Assembly (NCBI GenBank): GCA_903884375.1
Contig: CAISER010000009.1
Location: forward strand, 1-45,612
Length of the DNA stretch: 45,612 nucleotides
Source of the DNA: Candidatus Collierbacteria bacterium
GTDB lineage: Bacteria; Patescibacteriota; Microgenomatia; UBA1400; MFAQ01
Reading direction: 5' to 3'
The notes beneath the pieces are model-generated. The model did no database searches, was not told the origin of the DNA, and saw only the letters and a list, made by a program, of their open reading frames with translations. A program made the translations under genes and the position numbers. Position 1 is the stretch's first letter; the number at the start of each line of letters is the position of its first letter. Positions 10,401 to 20,700 of the stretch are shown here, one piece after another.

Positions 10401-13400
10401 AACATTACCAACTCTTTAAATCTTGGCAATGCGGCGACTGCATCGGCAACTGTTCATTTAGCTGGGACATCAAATGAAAATTCTTTTATTAACACCGGAT
10501 ATTTTGGCGTCGGTCTCACTAATCCTGCATACAATCTTGATGTTGTCGGGGATGTAAATATTACTGGTGCATTAAGAGACAACACCAGTGCCGGTATCGC
10601 TGGTCAAATTCTTTCCACAACCGGCACAGGAGTTGAGTGGATTGATGCTCCAACGGGGAGCGGTAGCAACTGGCAAAGAACCTCAGGTTCTCTTGCTCCA
10701 CTAAATATTACTGATTCTCTAAATCTGGGCAGTACTGCCACAACATCAGCTTTAGTTCACTTTGGCGGAACTGCAGCCGAAAACTCCTGGATTAATACGG
10801 GGAATTTTGGTATCGGCGACACCACTCCGGCTGCTCTATTTACTGTTGGTTCCGGAGATCTTTTTCAAGTAAATTCATCAGGAATAATCGACAAGATTGA
10901 TAATGTTGCTCACACCATTGATGACGTTTCAGGTAACTTAACTTTCACCAGTGCTGGTACTTCTGTTATAATTGCCGATGATTTAGGCGTTAATGGTGCT
11001 ACCTCAGCAGACATCACTTCCTCAACCACAACAGCAACAGTTTTTGACACTACTGTTACCACTCTCTCTATGGGAGGAGCTGCGACTACTCTCAATTTGG
11101 GAACTACAGACTCGATTACCAGAGCCATCAATCTTGGCACCGGTAATGGTATCGATACTATTAATATTGGAACAGGTGGCACTGGAGCCGACGTTGTTAA
11201 TATTGGTTCTGCCAACGCCGGAAATGTCACCATCAAATCAAATGCTGTTTTAAATCTCACTGGTGCAGCCAACTCGCTAATTGACTTCCCCAATTTTGAT
11301 GTCGCCACAACCGGTAATATTACTACCGCAGGAGATATCGCTGTAAATGGTGGTGACATAACTACCACAGGAGACTTAACCATTAATCCTGCAGGAGGCG
11401 ATGTCTTTTTGGGTGCCTCCGACAATTTGGGAATTACCGCCGCCACCAATCTCATTTTTGGTACAACAACTTCACTAGGCGAAACCACAGCCGCCAACGA
11501 TTCCGGTGCCTATCTTGTTGGTGTTTTTGATGAGTTTGATTATAGTAATGGCACCAATGTTCAAGCGGTATTAAATGATTTAGATGCCCAACTAGCTCTT
11601 AGTACTAATTATTGGCAATTAAATTCTGGTACTGTTACTCCGGCAAACATTACCAACTCTTTAAATCTTGGCAATGCGGCGACTGCATCGGCAACTGTTC
11701 ATTTAGCTGGAACTGCCGGTGAAAACTCTTTTATAAACACCGGAAACTTTGGCATCGGAACAACGACACCATCAGAAAAACTAACAATAAATGGTAAATT
11801 TGCATTTACTCAATCACCTGGCGATGAAACAAACGCAGGAAAAATTGATTATCGCGGTTTTGATGCAACGGCATTAAGTGTTGTTGGTGCAGGTACTGGC
11901 TCAAATCGATTAATCCGCTTATATGATTATGTTGGAGTTAATACTGCTCCTGTCAATGGTATTGCCTTATCTCTAGTCGGCGATGCCAATACTAGTAGTA
12001 CTGTTTATTCTGCTTGGGGGTCCTCAGTCCTACGGTTCAAACAAACAACAGGCGACGAAACCAATTCCGGAGTCATAAGCTATAGATATACAGATGGGAA
12101 CGCGCTTTCCCTTATCGGTGCTGGAACATCAGGAACCAATCGATTAGTCAGAATATATGACCGTTTAGGAATAAATACCGCAGCCTCCTCCTCTCAAACT
12201 CTTACAGTCGATGGCAACGGATCAACATACGCAGCTATTTTTACAAACGGCAATGTCGGCATCGGTATCACTAATCCTGCATACAATCTTGATGTTGTCG
12301 GGGATGTAAATATTACTGGAACCTATCTCGTCAACGGCAGTCCTTTAAGTAGTAGCAACTGGCAAAGAACATCTGGCTCTCTTGCTCCCCTAAATATCAC
12401 TGACTCGCTTAATTTAGGTTCTATCGCCACCTCTTCAGCTCTAATTCATCTGGCAGGAACAACTGGAGAAAACTCATGGATCAATACAGGTAAAATAGGC
12501 ATCGGCACTACCACCCCCAGCCAAACTTTTGATGTTGCTAATTTTTTTACAGTTGATACTACAAACTCTCGTGTCGGTATCGGCACCACCACACCAACTT
12601 CCACACTTGAAATTGCCGGAGCTTCTTCGGTTATTAGCAACAGTTCAGGAGACATTACTTTTAACTCAGCTTCAAACTTTTTTGATTTCTCATCAGATAG
12701 CCTTAAGAATTTTTCAGACGCCTCATCTTCAGGTTCTTTAGTATTTAATAGTAGTAATTCAACCATCGATATCTTAAACGGAAATCGTTTAGATTTCTCT
12801 ACCTCACCAGGTGGTGATGCCGGGCTAACCAGCAAAATGACCCTTACCAATAGAGGCTATCTTGGTATCGGACTAACCAACCCAACAGCCGCCCTTGAAA
12901 TTGCCGGAGATATTCTTCCTCATGATACCGTCACCTACAACTTAGGCAGTGCCTCACTTCCTTGGTTAGGTGCTTACATGGGTAGTCTTTTTGATACTGC
13001 GGGCGTTGAAACAATTTCTCTTTCCAATCATTACCTTGCAAATGGTAATTGGTATGTCCAAAGCGGTGGTTTAAAAATCAATACCGATTCTGCTTTTACA
13101 GCCGCCGAACTTGCCAACAATATCAAACTCTATGTAAATGGTAATGCCACTATTTCCGGAACATTTTCTACCGGTGGCGACCTCAACGTTAATGAGGGCA
13201 ATGGCAAAATTAATGTAGGTACCATTGACCCTCCATATACTATTAATGGTGAGAAATACGCCACTTACGTCGCCTCCATGGTAGGTGTCAAAGAAGAAAT
13301 TACCGGCAATATTACCACCACAGAAAATAATTATATTGAAGGTTTAGGTTTCCGCACTTTAATAGATCTTGATCAGCAACCAACTGGTTCCGATATCTGG

Positions 13401-14717
13401 CTTTTCAGCCATACAACAAATATTCAAAAACATATTGACGATCTATCAATTCTTCTCACTCCAAAAGGACAAGCCAAAGTTTGGTATGAAGTAGACAAAG
13501 AAAATAAAATTCTGGCCATCTACTCCTCTACCCCCACTAATATTTCTTATCGTCTCACTGCTCCCCGTTATGACTCCGATAACTGGAAAAACACTCGTAC
13601 CAGCATCAACGATCCTATCGGTATGGTTATTAATAATTCCAACATTTATGAAAATCAAAACAGTATCTTTGACAATCCCGTAATCTCACCAGAGCTTATT
13701 GCCAAAATTGATGGTACTTACTCGCTAAAAATTAACGGCACGGAAAATAAAGAAGTCTCCTCTTTTATGAATAGTATTATCGCCAATCTCAAAGCTGGAA
13801 TTGCAGTCGTTTCAAACTTGGTTGCTGATAATCTAACTATTCAAACCAAACTCATCTCGCCTCTAGCTGACATCGATCAACTAAAGGTCATCGATGCCAC
13901 TATTTCCGGTACTCTCTATGCAGAAAACATCAAAGGTCAAACCATCGATAATCTTCACTCCCAAATCAATTTACTCAACGAAAAATACTCCACCGCTTCC
14001 GCTATTTTAGCTGATCTACAAGCACGATACTCAACTTATGATTCTCTCCAAACCGCATCAAACAGCGCCTCCCTTATTGAAGATCCATTAGCTCTTTCTC
14101 CTTTAGCCACTACATCTGCTTCAATTCCCCAAGACTTAGCCTTAAACTCTCTATTCGTTGAAACTGACATCTTTGCTCACTCTTTTTCCTCATTTGATAC
14201 AGATCTATTCATTCAACCCACAGGTGACCACCCCGTTCATCTCCTCGCAAATCTTATGACTCTCTTCCCCGACGGAAAAGTCCTTATCAATGGCGATTTT
14301 CTTATTACCGGTACCCTTTTTGCTCAAGGAATTGATACCCAAACAGCCACCGTCTCAGGCACTTTAGCAGTTGGAAGCTCAACTATCGCTTCAAATTCCG
14401 CACGATTTGCTGAGCTAACCACCGATGGCTTAATTATTGCCTCCGGAAATGATTACCAAGCCACAATATCTGGTCAAACCAACAGCAATGCTACTATTGG
14501 TACTGCCATCATTCTGTCCGGAACCAATGAAATATCCATCACCAACAATAAAATTACCCCCTCTACTCTTATATACATCACTCCCACTTCAGATACTGGC
14601 GGACGTGTCCTTTTTGTCAAATCAAAAACAGCCAATCTCGGTTTTACTGTTGGCATTACAGGTGATACAAACACTCCCAACATTTCCTTCAATTACTGGC
14701 TAGTCGAAACAAAATAA
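7455..14717 (+). CDS. Giant 2420-aa surface protein: two tandem tyrosine-recombinase-type SAM-like domains, one TM helix, long repetitive fibre-like ectodomain
   Basis: Residues about 8-101 and 132-226 share '(S/T)xKNYxSDLxHF' and 'xINRRxxSIxxF'; TM 'LHLAVLVLATSAMVIFGY'; then 'RQLSFQGRLTDSSATPITTPVDVVFKLFNQ...TPRQQIATVGYALNS' and many 'GIGLTNPxxxLDVxGxV' repeats as in tail-fibre/adhesin-like proteins. Confidence 0.8.
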   Translation: MIFLPNQQELQTLFSGFLFETGLSAVSIKNYLSDLRHFLGFCSSVSVHEDPPTVQEIFQNITKYLNLYITNQQKSFTPQNTINRRSASIRRFSTFLASKYGLKSGLNSLSVNSKEPTNANQQVEFNDDNSLPTVKRILDHFKNFLVKEKKSYSTVKNYISDLNHFFAWSANETPFLDQKLENILSESHLNAYITYLRLSHTSTSVINRRQSSIKQFTRYSFLQKYIPANPFEYKRETPRLLPLSWLERLSSKKNKGAKNASQSHLALWYQKYNSLPFTPYLHLAVLVLATSAMVIFGYNQIIKQAKTSSAALPTIPKRQLSFQGRLTDSSATPITTPVDVVFKLFNQLTGGSQLYTSSTCSVDPDQNGIFNSLIGDGTCGLEIDSTVFTNNRDVFLEISIGAETLTPRQQIATVGYALNSETLQGYPASGAATINTIPIVDNSGDINIAAPSPSINSTSGTFNINGQALTITTTANSGGNIVLQPDSIGGGQVQVLGSTTNTNSFHVQNANLTSGNLIAGYVGNDTASGRLLSLTAGSSEADRFSIATSGQSVINTGSSLANSGLIIIQNGTGDLFTASASSTTKFTIGNNGNITASGTLTGLTGLTVGSGTVSLPNGEINTAEISELDWTKLQNYPSACGAGEVVQAVGDTLTCVNVAAMSGNLWQRINGSLTPINFTDSLNLGTTDGATTSALVHLAGTVAENSFINTGNFGIGLTNPSTVLQVNGTVTTAGGNISFNNDSNFTTNINTGTSTGAVTVGGNSNTVAINSSNWDVSTAGAASGFTGISSSGNIDLSSLSAGGLVKAAVTTGRLGIASSGTDYELPLTFSNGLTRSTNAVALGGTLTGTTDIPLAGFDLTFSGLGNVGIGLTNPTAKLDVVGSVNIQGYATASGSLAVGYTNAPEGPGHAIFAGRLGVGLTNPAYNLDVVGDVNITGALRDNTSAGIAGQILSTTGTGVEWIDSPVSGTNYWQLNSGTVTPANITNSLNLGNAATASATVHLAGTSNENSFINTGYFGVGLTNPAYNLDVVGDVNITGALRDNTSAGIAGQILSTTGTGVEWIDAPTGSGSNWQRTSGSLAPLNITDSLNLGSTATTSALVHFGGTAAENSWINTGNFGIGDTTPAALFTVGSGDLFQVNSSGIIDKIDNVAHTIDDVSGNLTFTSAGTSVIIADDLGVNGATSADITSSTTTATVFDTTVTTLSMGGAATTLNLGTTDSITRAINLGTGNGIDTINIGTGGTGADVVNIGSANAGNVTIKSNAVLNLTGAANSLIDFPNFDVATTGNITTAGDIAVNGGDITTTGDLTINPAGGDVFLGASDNLGITAATNLIFGTTTSLGETTAANDSGAYLVGVFDEFDYSNGTNVQAVLNDLDAQLALSTNYWQLNSGTVTPANITNSLNLGNAATASATVHLAGTAGENSFINTGNFGIGTTTPSEKLTINGKFAFTQSPGDETNAGKIDYRGFDATALSVVGAGTGSNRLIRLYDYVGVNTAPVNGIALSLVGDANTSSTVYSAWGSSVLRFKQTTGDETNSGVISYRYTDGNALSLIGAGTSGTNRLVRIYDRLGINTAASSSQTLTVDGNGSTYAAIFTNGNVGIGITNPAYNLDVVGDVNITGTYLVNGSPLSSSNWQRTSGSLAPLNITDSLNLGSIATSSALIHLAGTTGENSWINTGKIGIGTTTPSQTFDVANFFTVDTTNSRVGIGTTTPTSTLEIAGASSVISNSSGDITFNSASNFFDFSSDSLKNFSDASSSGSLVFNSSNSTIDILNGNRLDFSTSPGGDAGLTSKMTLTNRGYLGIGLTNPTAALEIAGDILPHDTVTYNLGSASLPWLGAYMGSLFDTAGVETISLSNHYLANGNWYVQSGGLKINTDSAFTAAELANNIKLYVNGNATISGTFSTGGDLNVNEGNGKINVGTIDPPYTINGEKYATYVASMVGVKEEITGNITTTENNYIEGLGFRTLIDLDQQPTGSDIWLFSHTTNIQKHIDDLSILLTPKGQAKVWYEVDKENKILAIYSSTPTNISYRLTAPRYDSDNWKNTRTSINDPIGMVINNSNIYENQNSIFDNPVISPELIAKIDGTYSLKINGTENKEVSSFMNSIIANLKAGIAVVSNLVADNLTIQTKLISPLADIDQLKVIDATISGTLYAENIKGQTIDNLHSQINLLNEKYSTASAILADLQARYSTYDSLQTASNSASLIEDPLALSPLATTSASIPQDLALNSLFVETDIFAHSFSSFDTDLFIQPTGDHPVHLLANLMTLFPDGKVLINGDFLITGTLFAQGIDTQTATVSGTLAVGSSTIASNSARFAELTTDGLIIASGNDYQATISGQTNSNATIGTAIILSGTNEISITNNKITPSTLIYITPTSDTGGRVLFVKSKTANLGFTVGITGDTNTPNISFNYWLVETK
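7476..7757 (+). other. Domain: first integrase N-terminal SAM-like (core-binding) domain
   Basis: 'LSAVSIKNYLSDLRHFLGFC...NTINRRSASIRRFSTFLASKYGL'; family assignment from pattern recognition. Confidence 0.6.
7848..8132 (+). other. Domain: second integrase N-terminal SAM-like (core-binding) domain
   Basis: 'LDHFKNFLVKEKKSYSTVKNYISDLNHFFAWS...TSVINRRQSSIKQFTRYSFLQKYI'. Confidence 0.65.
10209..10343 (+). repeat. 135-bp exact direct repeat, copy 1 (copy 2 at 10512-10646)
   Basis: ggtctcactaatcctgcatacaatcttgatg...gagttgagtggattgat identical in both copies by eye; offset 303 bp, in frame. Confidence 0.9.
10357..10465 (+). repeat. 109-bp exact direct repeat, copy 1 (copy 2 at 11602-11710)
   Basis: gtactaattattggcaattaaattctggtactg...gttcatttagctgg identical; offset 1245 bp, in frame. 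Confidence 0.9.
10512..10646 (+). repeat. 135-bp exact direct repeat, copy 2; a 52-bp portion recurs near 12268-12319
   Basis: See copy 1; third partial copy 'tcactaatcctgcatacaatcttgatgttgtcggggatgtaaatattactgg'. Confidence 0.9.
11602..11710 (+). repeat. 109-bp exact direct repeat, copy 2
   Basis: See copy 1. Confidence 0.9.
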
Positions 14718-14786
14718 TTTAAAAAGTCAAGTCTTGAAATAAATCAATATTAATCAATAATTAAAATAATAATTATTCTCAGACAT

Positions 14787-17700
14787 TTGAAAAGACACAA
14801 TAAAAATCATTTTTCCCGTCAAGTCGTTTTGCTTGTGATTTTACTTGGTCTTTTCTTGGGATTTTCCATTTTACGTAAGCCTTCGCCTCTTACCGCCCCC
14901 ACCATAAAATCCAGTAACATTACTAGTAACTCTCTTTTCTTTGCTTCAAACCAAGAATACTCCGTCACTCTTGGCGAAAGAAATACCAACAAACCATTTG
15001 TTGAGTACTCTCTCCCATCGGGTAATAAAATTTCCTTCATTTTTAAAGATGTTAAAGGTAAATTAATTGCTCCGGAAACCACGGACAAAACTATTACCTT
15101 CAAAGAGGTCTCTCCGTCTGTCCACATTCGATATACCACCCTCCCAAAAGGTCTAAAAGAAGAAATTATTCTTAATAAACAAGCAACTAATCATATTTTT
15201 AACTTTTCCTTAAACACGACAAATGCCTTTCCTCAGGCACAGACCGACACTTTTTATTCAGGTACCTTTTTTGATCAAAAAGGTAAATATCTCTTTCATT
15301 TTGAAAAACCGTTTGCCATCGATGCTCATGGATCAAGAACAGACAACGTTACCTTTCAAATTAAAAAGGATATAAAAAATAATTTATACAACTTAGTTCT
15401 CGATGTAGATCGAGAATGGCTAGAAAGCACTAATCGTGTTTACCCAATTGTCATAGATCCAACTATTACTCATGACACTACTTCAGAATTTGCCACCGGA
15501 CAACTTAATAGAGTAACTGACACCGGTTCGGGGTCATCACCCCAACTTGAGTCATATTTCCAGGAGTTAAAAGCCGACACACACACCCTCGCTCTCTATC
15601 ACTTTAACGAATCATATTGTACAACAGACAGAAGTGGTAATTCCTTTACTTTAAGCGCTAATGGAGGAATAACATGTAATCTTGGTAATCTCCTCGGATA
15701 TAAAGCTAGTGGCTTCGCCATTACTCCCGTCAGTTATTCAAACACTACATTACTTGACACTGCCCTCACCTCTGGAACAATAGAAGCTTGGATTAATCCT
15801 TCCAACCTTTCAGCCGTTCAAACAATTCTCTATGCTGATTCAACTTCGGACACTCTCCTCACCCTGGGGACAACCGGCTTCCTAACTTTCTCTACATCTG
15901 GAAGTACAAGTTTAGTTACAACTACAAATGCAATTCCAATAAACACTTGGACTCATATCGCTGCTACTTGGACATCAACAGGACATGCAATTTATATCAA
16001 CGGTAATGAGGTCACTCGAGATACCAATACAACCACCCACACCAGCCAAGATTACACAACATATATTGGAGTTGGTGCTGGAGGCAACACTCTCCCATTT
16101 AGTGGTTCAATTGATGAAGTCCGTATTTCAAGAATCGCTCGTACTCCCGAAGAAATACGCCTCTCTGCTTCTCGTCGTCCTTACTCTACTTATATCTCAG
16201 ATATTCTTGATTTTACGAAAGTTGCTGCTTGGAACTCTCTTAAATGGAATTCTCTTGGATTATCCACCGGAGATGGAGAAACTGCTACCGCTTCCGCCAC
16301 TTCTAATTTGGTTGCCCAATGGAACTTCAACGAAACTTCGGGAACATCAATTGCCAACTCTGCTGGTGTAGGTACGTGTGGCGGCACTGCTTCAAACTGT
16401 AATCTTACTCTTGCCGGATTTCCGGACACATCCGGTCAGGATGTAAACACAGGTCTACAACTAACATCAAATAATTCTCGTTGGGGTTCTGGCGCCCTTG
16501 ATACTTCAAATACATATACTACTTCTCTACTTCATATGGACGGAGCAGACACAAGTACCACATTTACTGATGAAAGTGGAAAAACTTGGACAGCTAACGG
16601 CAACGCACAAGTTGATACTGCCCAAAGTGTTTTTGGTGGAGCATCAGCGTTATTTGATGGTTCTGGTGATTACACCTCCACACCAGACAATACGGACTGG
16701 AGATTAGACAATGGCAGTAACAGCATTGATTGGACGATTGATTTTTGGGTACGTTTCAGTGGAGACCCAGGGACTGCAAACCGTGGTTTTTGTGGACAGT
16801 CTGTTGATTCAAATAATAACTGGTTTCTTGCTTTAGTAAATAATACTATACAAATATTTTCAAGAGATACTGGTGTTACTCGTATTAATATTTCGAACAC
16901 ATGGAACCCAGCAGATGCAACGTGGTATCACATTGCGGTTGTAAAAAACGGAACTAATTACCTCATGTTCGTTGATGGGTCACAAATTGGTACGACTATA
17001 AGTTCACTTGGCGTGATAGGTGATATTGCAGCAGGATTTACGATTGGCATGGGCAGTGCCACACCATATTTACATACTGGTTGGATAGATGAATTCCGTA
17101 TTAGTAAGGGTGTTGCCAGATGGACAAGTAATTTTACTCCACCCAATTCTGCTTATTATGCTTCGCTTAATGATCCTGCTTCGAATGCTGTTGATCCAAG
17201 TGCCAGTTTCTCAATTGATACATGGATAAAAACAAATACTGTTAGTACCACCTTGTTAAGCAACAACAATAATAATCTCGCCAACTGTACTGCCAACGGC
17301 TACTATCTTGGCACTACTTCAACAGGCTTCCCTATCTTCAATGTAGACACAAATGGTGCAACCGCCGGTTGCGAAGCTACCGTTACAGGAAATAAAACAA
17401 TCACCGATAGCAATTGGCATCATCTTGCCGCCACATTTGATCAAGGTGCCAGTTCAGCAAAAATTTATCTCGACGGGCTACTGATTGGTGAGGATACATC
17501 AGTTGCCTCCTCAATTACCAGTGTTACCGGAAATATTACTTTTGCCTCAATTGGAGTTATCACCGACTCAACCCGTTTCTATTCCCGCGCCCTGACTGCG
17601 TCTGAAGTTCTTAGCAATTACAACTCCAGTCGAATCGAATTACAAACCCGTGTCGGTGCATCAGCTGATCCCAATGATGGCACCTGGGAAGCCTGGAAAC

Positions 17701-20700
17701 CCACAACTGGCGAAACTGTCATCAACGCCATGGACAATGTCGTTGATTGGGCGACCCCATCCGCATCAATTTGGCAAGGTGCCCAAATAGCCACGTCATC
17801 TTCTACAGTCATAAAAGCGGAAGGAAATGCCAGTCTTAATATCCAACAAGGTATTCCTAAGATTCTTCCTAGTACAGTCGCTCTCTGGCATCTTGACGAA
17901 ACAGGTGGCACAGGCGCCTATCTTAAAGACTCAACAGCCAATGCTCACCATGGCACACCTTCAGGTACTTCTTTAGTCGATGGTATTTCCAATAAAGCCA
18001 GAAGTTTTAACGGAAGCTCAGATCAAGTTACCGCGCCAGACTCAGATGATTGGTATTTTGCCGCAAATCCATTTACCATTGATTTTTGGATAAATATTAC
18101 AAACACCACAACAGGAACAAATGGTTTTATCGAACAATATGTAGATGCCAATAATCGTTGGGGTTTTTGGCTTGATACTACAAACATGCAATTCAATATT
18201 ATTTCTGGAGGTGCAACAAAGGCCAGTTATACATTTGCTCCGGGTCTATCACCTAATACCTGGTATCATGTTGCTATCACAAGAAGTGGCACAATAGTTG
18301 CTATATACATAAATGGGGTTTCACAAACTCTAACAGTCACAACAGCAATTAGTACAAACGAAGTTCCAAATTTAGCCTCATCTTTATATTTCGGAAGTGC
18401 ATATTTCAACAGTGGATGGCGATATCTTGGAGGAAAGATGGACGAACTGCGCGTCAGTAAAGGTGTTGCCTTTTCCGCCGAAGATGTTGCTGAAGCCTAC
18501 CGCATGGGTAGAGATCATGTAATATCAGAAACTATTACCTCCACTAATCTTTCTTCTGCCACCAAACTCCCCTTCTTTATCGCTTCCGATCGTCTCGGGA
18601 CATTCATGCAAATGACTTATGGGGAATCTGCTTTTGCAAACAACGAACCAGATGGAAATACGGTTGGTCTTTGGCACTTAGATGAACAGTCGGGATCCAC
18701 TGCGTATATTAAAGATAGTAGTGGTAACAGCAATCACGGCACTCCCACCGGAACTACTTTTGTCCAAGGCAAAATTGGAAAAGCCAGGACTTTTAATGGC
18801 TCCAGTGATTATATTCGTGCAGCCTCAAGTGGTTATCGCAGTGCTGACAGTCTTGGCAGCATTAGTGCTTGGATAAGATTAAACAACTTAACAAATTCTC
18901 AAACTATTTTTCAATCGGCAGATGAAGCCACCGATAATTATTTTTTACAATTTAGAGTAAATGCCACTACAGGAACTCTTTCCATTCTTCAAAAGAACAA
19001 TGATACTTATGATCAGGTAAGCAGTAACACAGCCTTAGTTGCAGGAAATTGGTATCATGTTGCAGTTGTATCAAGTGGAACCGCTTATACTCTTTATATA
19101 AATGGCAAAAGTGAAACTCTTTCTGTAGGAAGTGGCTCAAATACCGGAGATTGGTTTGCCGATACACCCAATCGGGACAATATTATGATCGGCATGAACA
19201 AGCGAAGCACAAGTTCCGATTATCTTGCAGGGACCATTGACGAAGTTATCGTTGATAATGTTGCCCGCACTGCAAACGAAATCCGTCAAGCATTTGAAGT
19301 TAGTGCTAGAACACATAATATAACCATTGATTTTAAAGCCAGGTTGGGACCACTTTACTTAATTACTGATAGCACCGATTTGAGTTTCTCTGTTAATGAA
19401 ACGTCTTATGGTGCCTCTCTTGCTGCCGTTAATCTTTTCTTAGGCGACAAAATCATAGTTAAAGAAAACTACGATGGTACAGAATACATTGCCCAAGGAA
19501 CTGTTAATGCCGTTAATTCAGGCACAGGAGATGTCACTGTTGTTTCGTGGGACACCGGTTCCACTTTCCCAGCTGCTGGTTATACCACGAATGCTACCGT
19601 CTTTAAATGGCAAAGAGAATATTTTGATATCACTAATCCCCTTTCTTCTCAAAAAGATGCTGTCACACGACTAACCTATCGCATTACCGATGGATCGATT
19701 GGTGGCAATATCTGGATTGATGATTTGAAGTCAAACACCGGATATCTAACCAATCCTTTTGGCTCTACCATCACTTCATCTCTTGGCAATCGATACTTCC
19801 AATATAAAGTTATTTTTAGTCAAAACGATCTTTCCGCCACATCTTCAGCACTTACTTCTCTCACACTAGATTATACCCAAAACGAGGCACCCAATATTCC
19901 TTCGCTTGATTTCCCATCTGATACTTCAACTGGTGCACCATTCCTTGCAGTTCTCAAGACCACGGCGACAGACAACAACTCCGACACCCTTAAATACAAA
20001 ATACAACTCTGTACAGATGCAGCCATGACCGCTAATTGTAAAACATTTGATCAAACAGTCTCCACTACTGGTTGGTCCGCCACTTCTTATGCTTCCGGTG
20101 CTCAAGCCACCTACACCATTCAGGTATCAGATATTCTCAATGTCGGTACTGTTTATTATTGGAAGTCATACGCGATTGACCAAGCAGGGATAAATACTTG
20201 GAGTTCTACCCAAAGCACCCCCTATTCTTTTACAACCAATCAAACGGCAAACATACCCAGTCTTGACCAACCTACCAACTCTGCCACCAATGTTTCAACA
20301 ATTTCTGTTCTTAAAACTACCACGTCTGACCCTGATAGTGATTTTCTCCGATATAAAGTCTTGATATGCAAAAATGTTTCTCTGACTCAAGACTGTCAAA
20401 CTATTGATCAAACATCATCTCAAACCGGTTGGTCTGGGCAAAACACCGAAACCAACACAGCATATACTTCCGGTACTCAAGCCACTTACACCTTTCAGAC
20501 TCCTCTTGCCGCAAGTACCACCTACTACTGGAAATCTTATGCCATAGACCCCAACGGATCCAACACTTGGTCATCAACTCAAACAACACCATATTCCTTT
20601 ACCACAAAAAATGCTTCTTCGAAAACTTCACAATGTAATGCCATTAAAGCCGTCGACAACTCAAATGTCAGCATTAATTGGATAGACACTTCAGATGAAG

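Noticed and set aside
10910-11497. 195-aa minus-strand ORF inside the giant gene
   Set aside because: Shadow ORF produced by biased codon composition of the Thr/Gly-rich repeat region
9447-12540. CRISPR-like repeat array
   Set aside because: Repeats are in frame, irregularly spaced, of differing length and encode protein repeats
12446-12850. 134-aa minus-strand ORF
   Set aside because: Shadow ORF of the giant surface gene with no start signals
13200-14717. C-terminal peptidase S74 (endosialidase chaperone) domain expected for tail-fibre-like proteins
   Set aside because: No recognisable S74 motif; the C-terminus is a different beta-rich domain
15985-16371. 128-aa plus-strand alternative-frame ORF in the LamG gene
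   Set aside because: Out-of-frame within a long ORF with clear LamG homology; Leu/Pro-rich artefact
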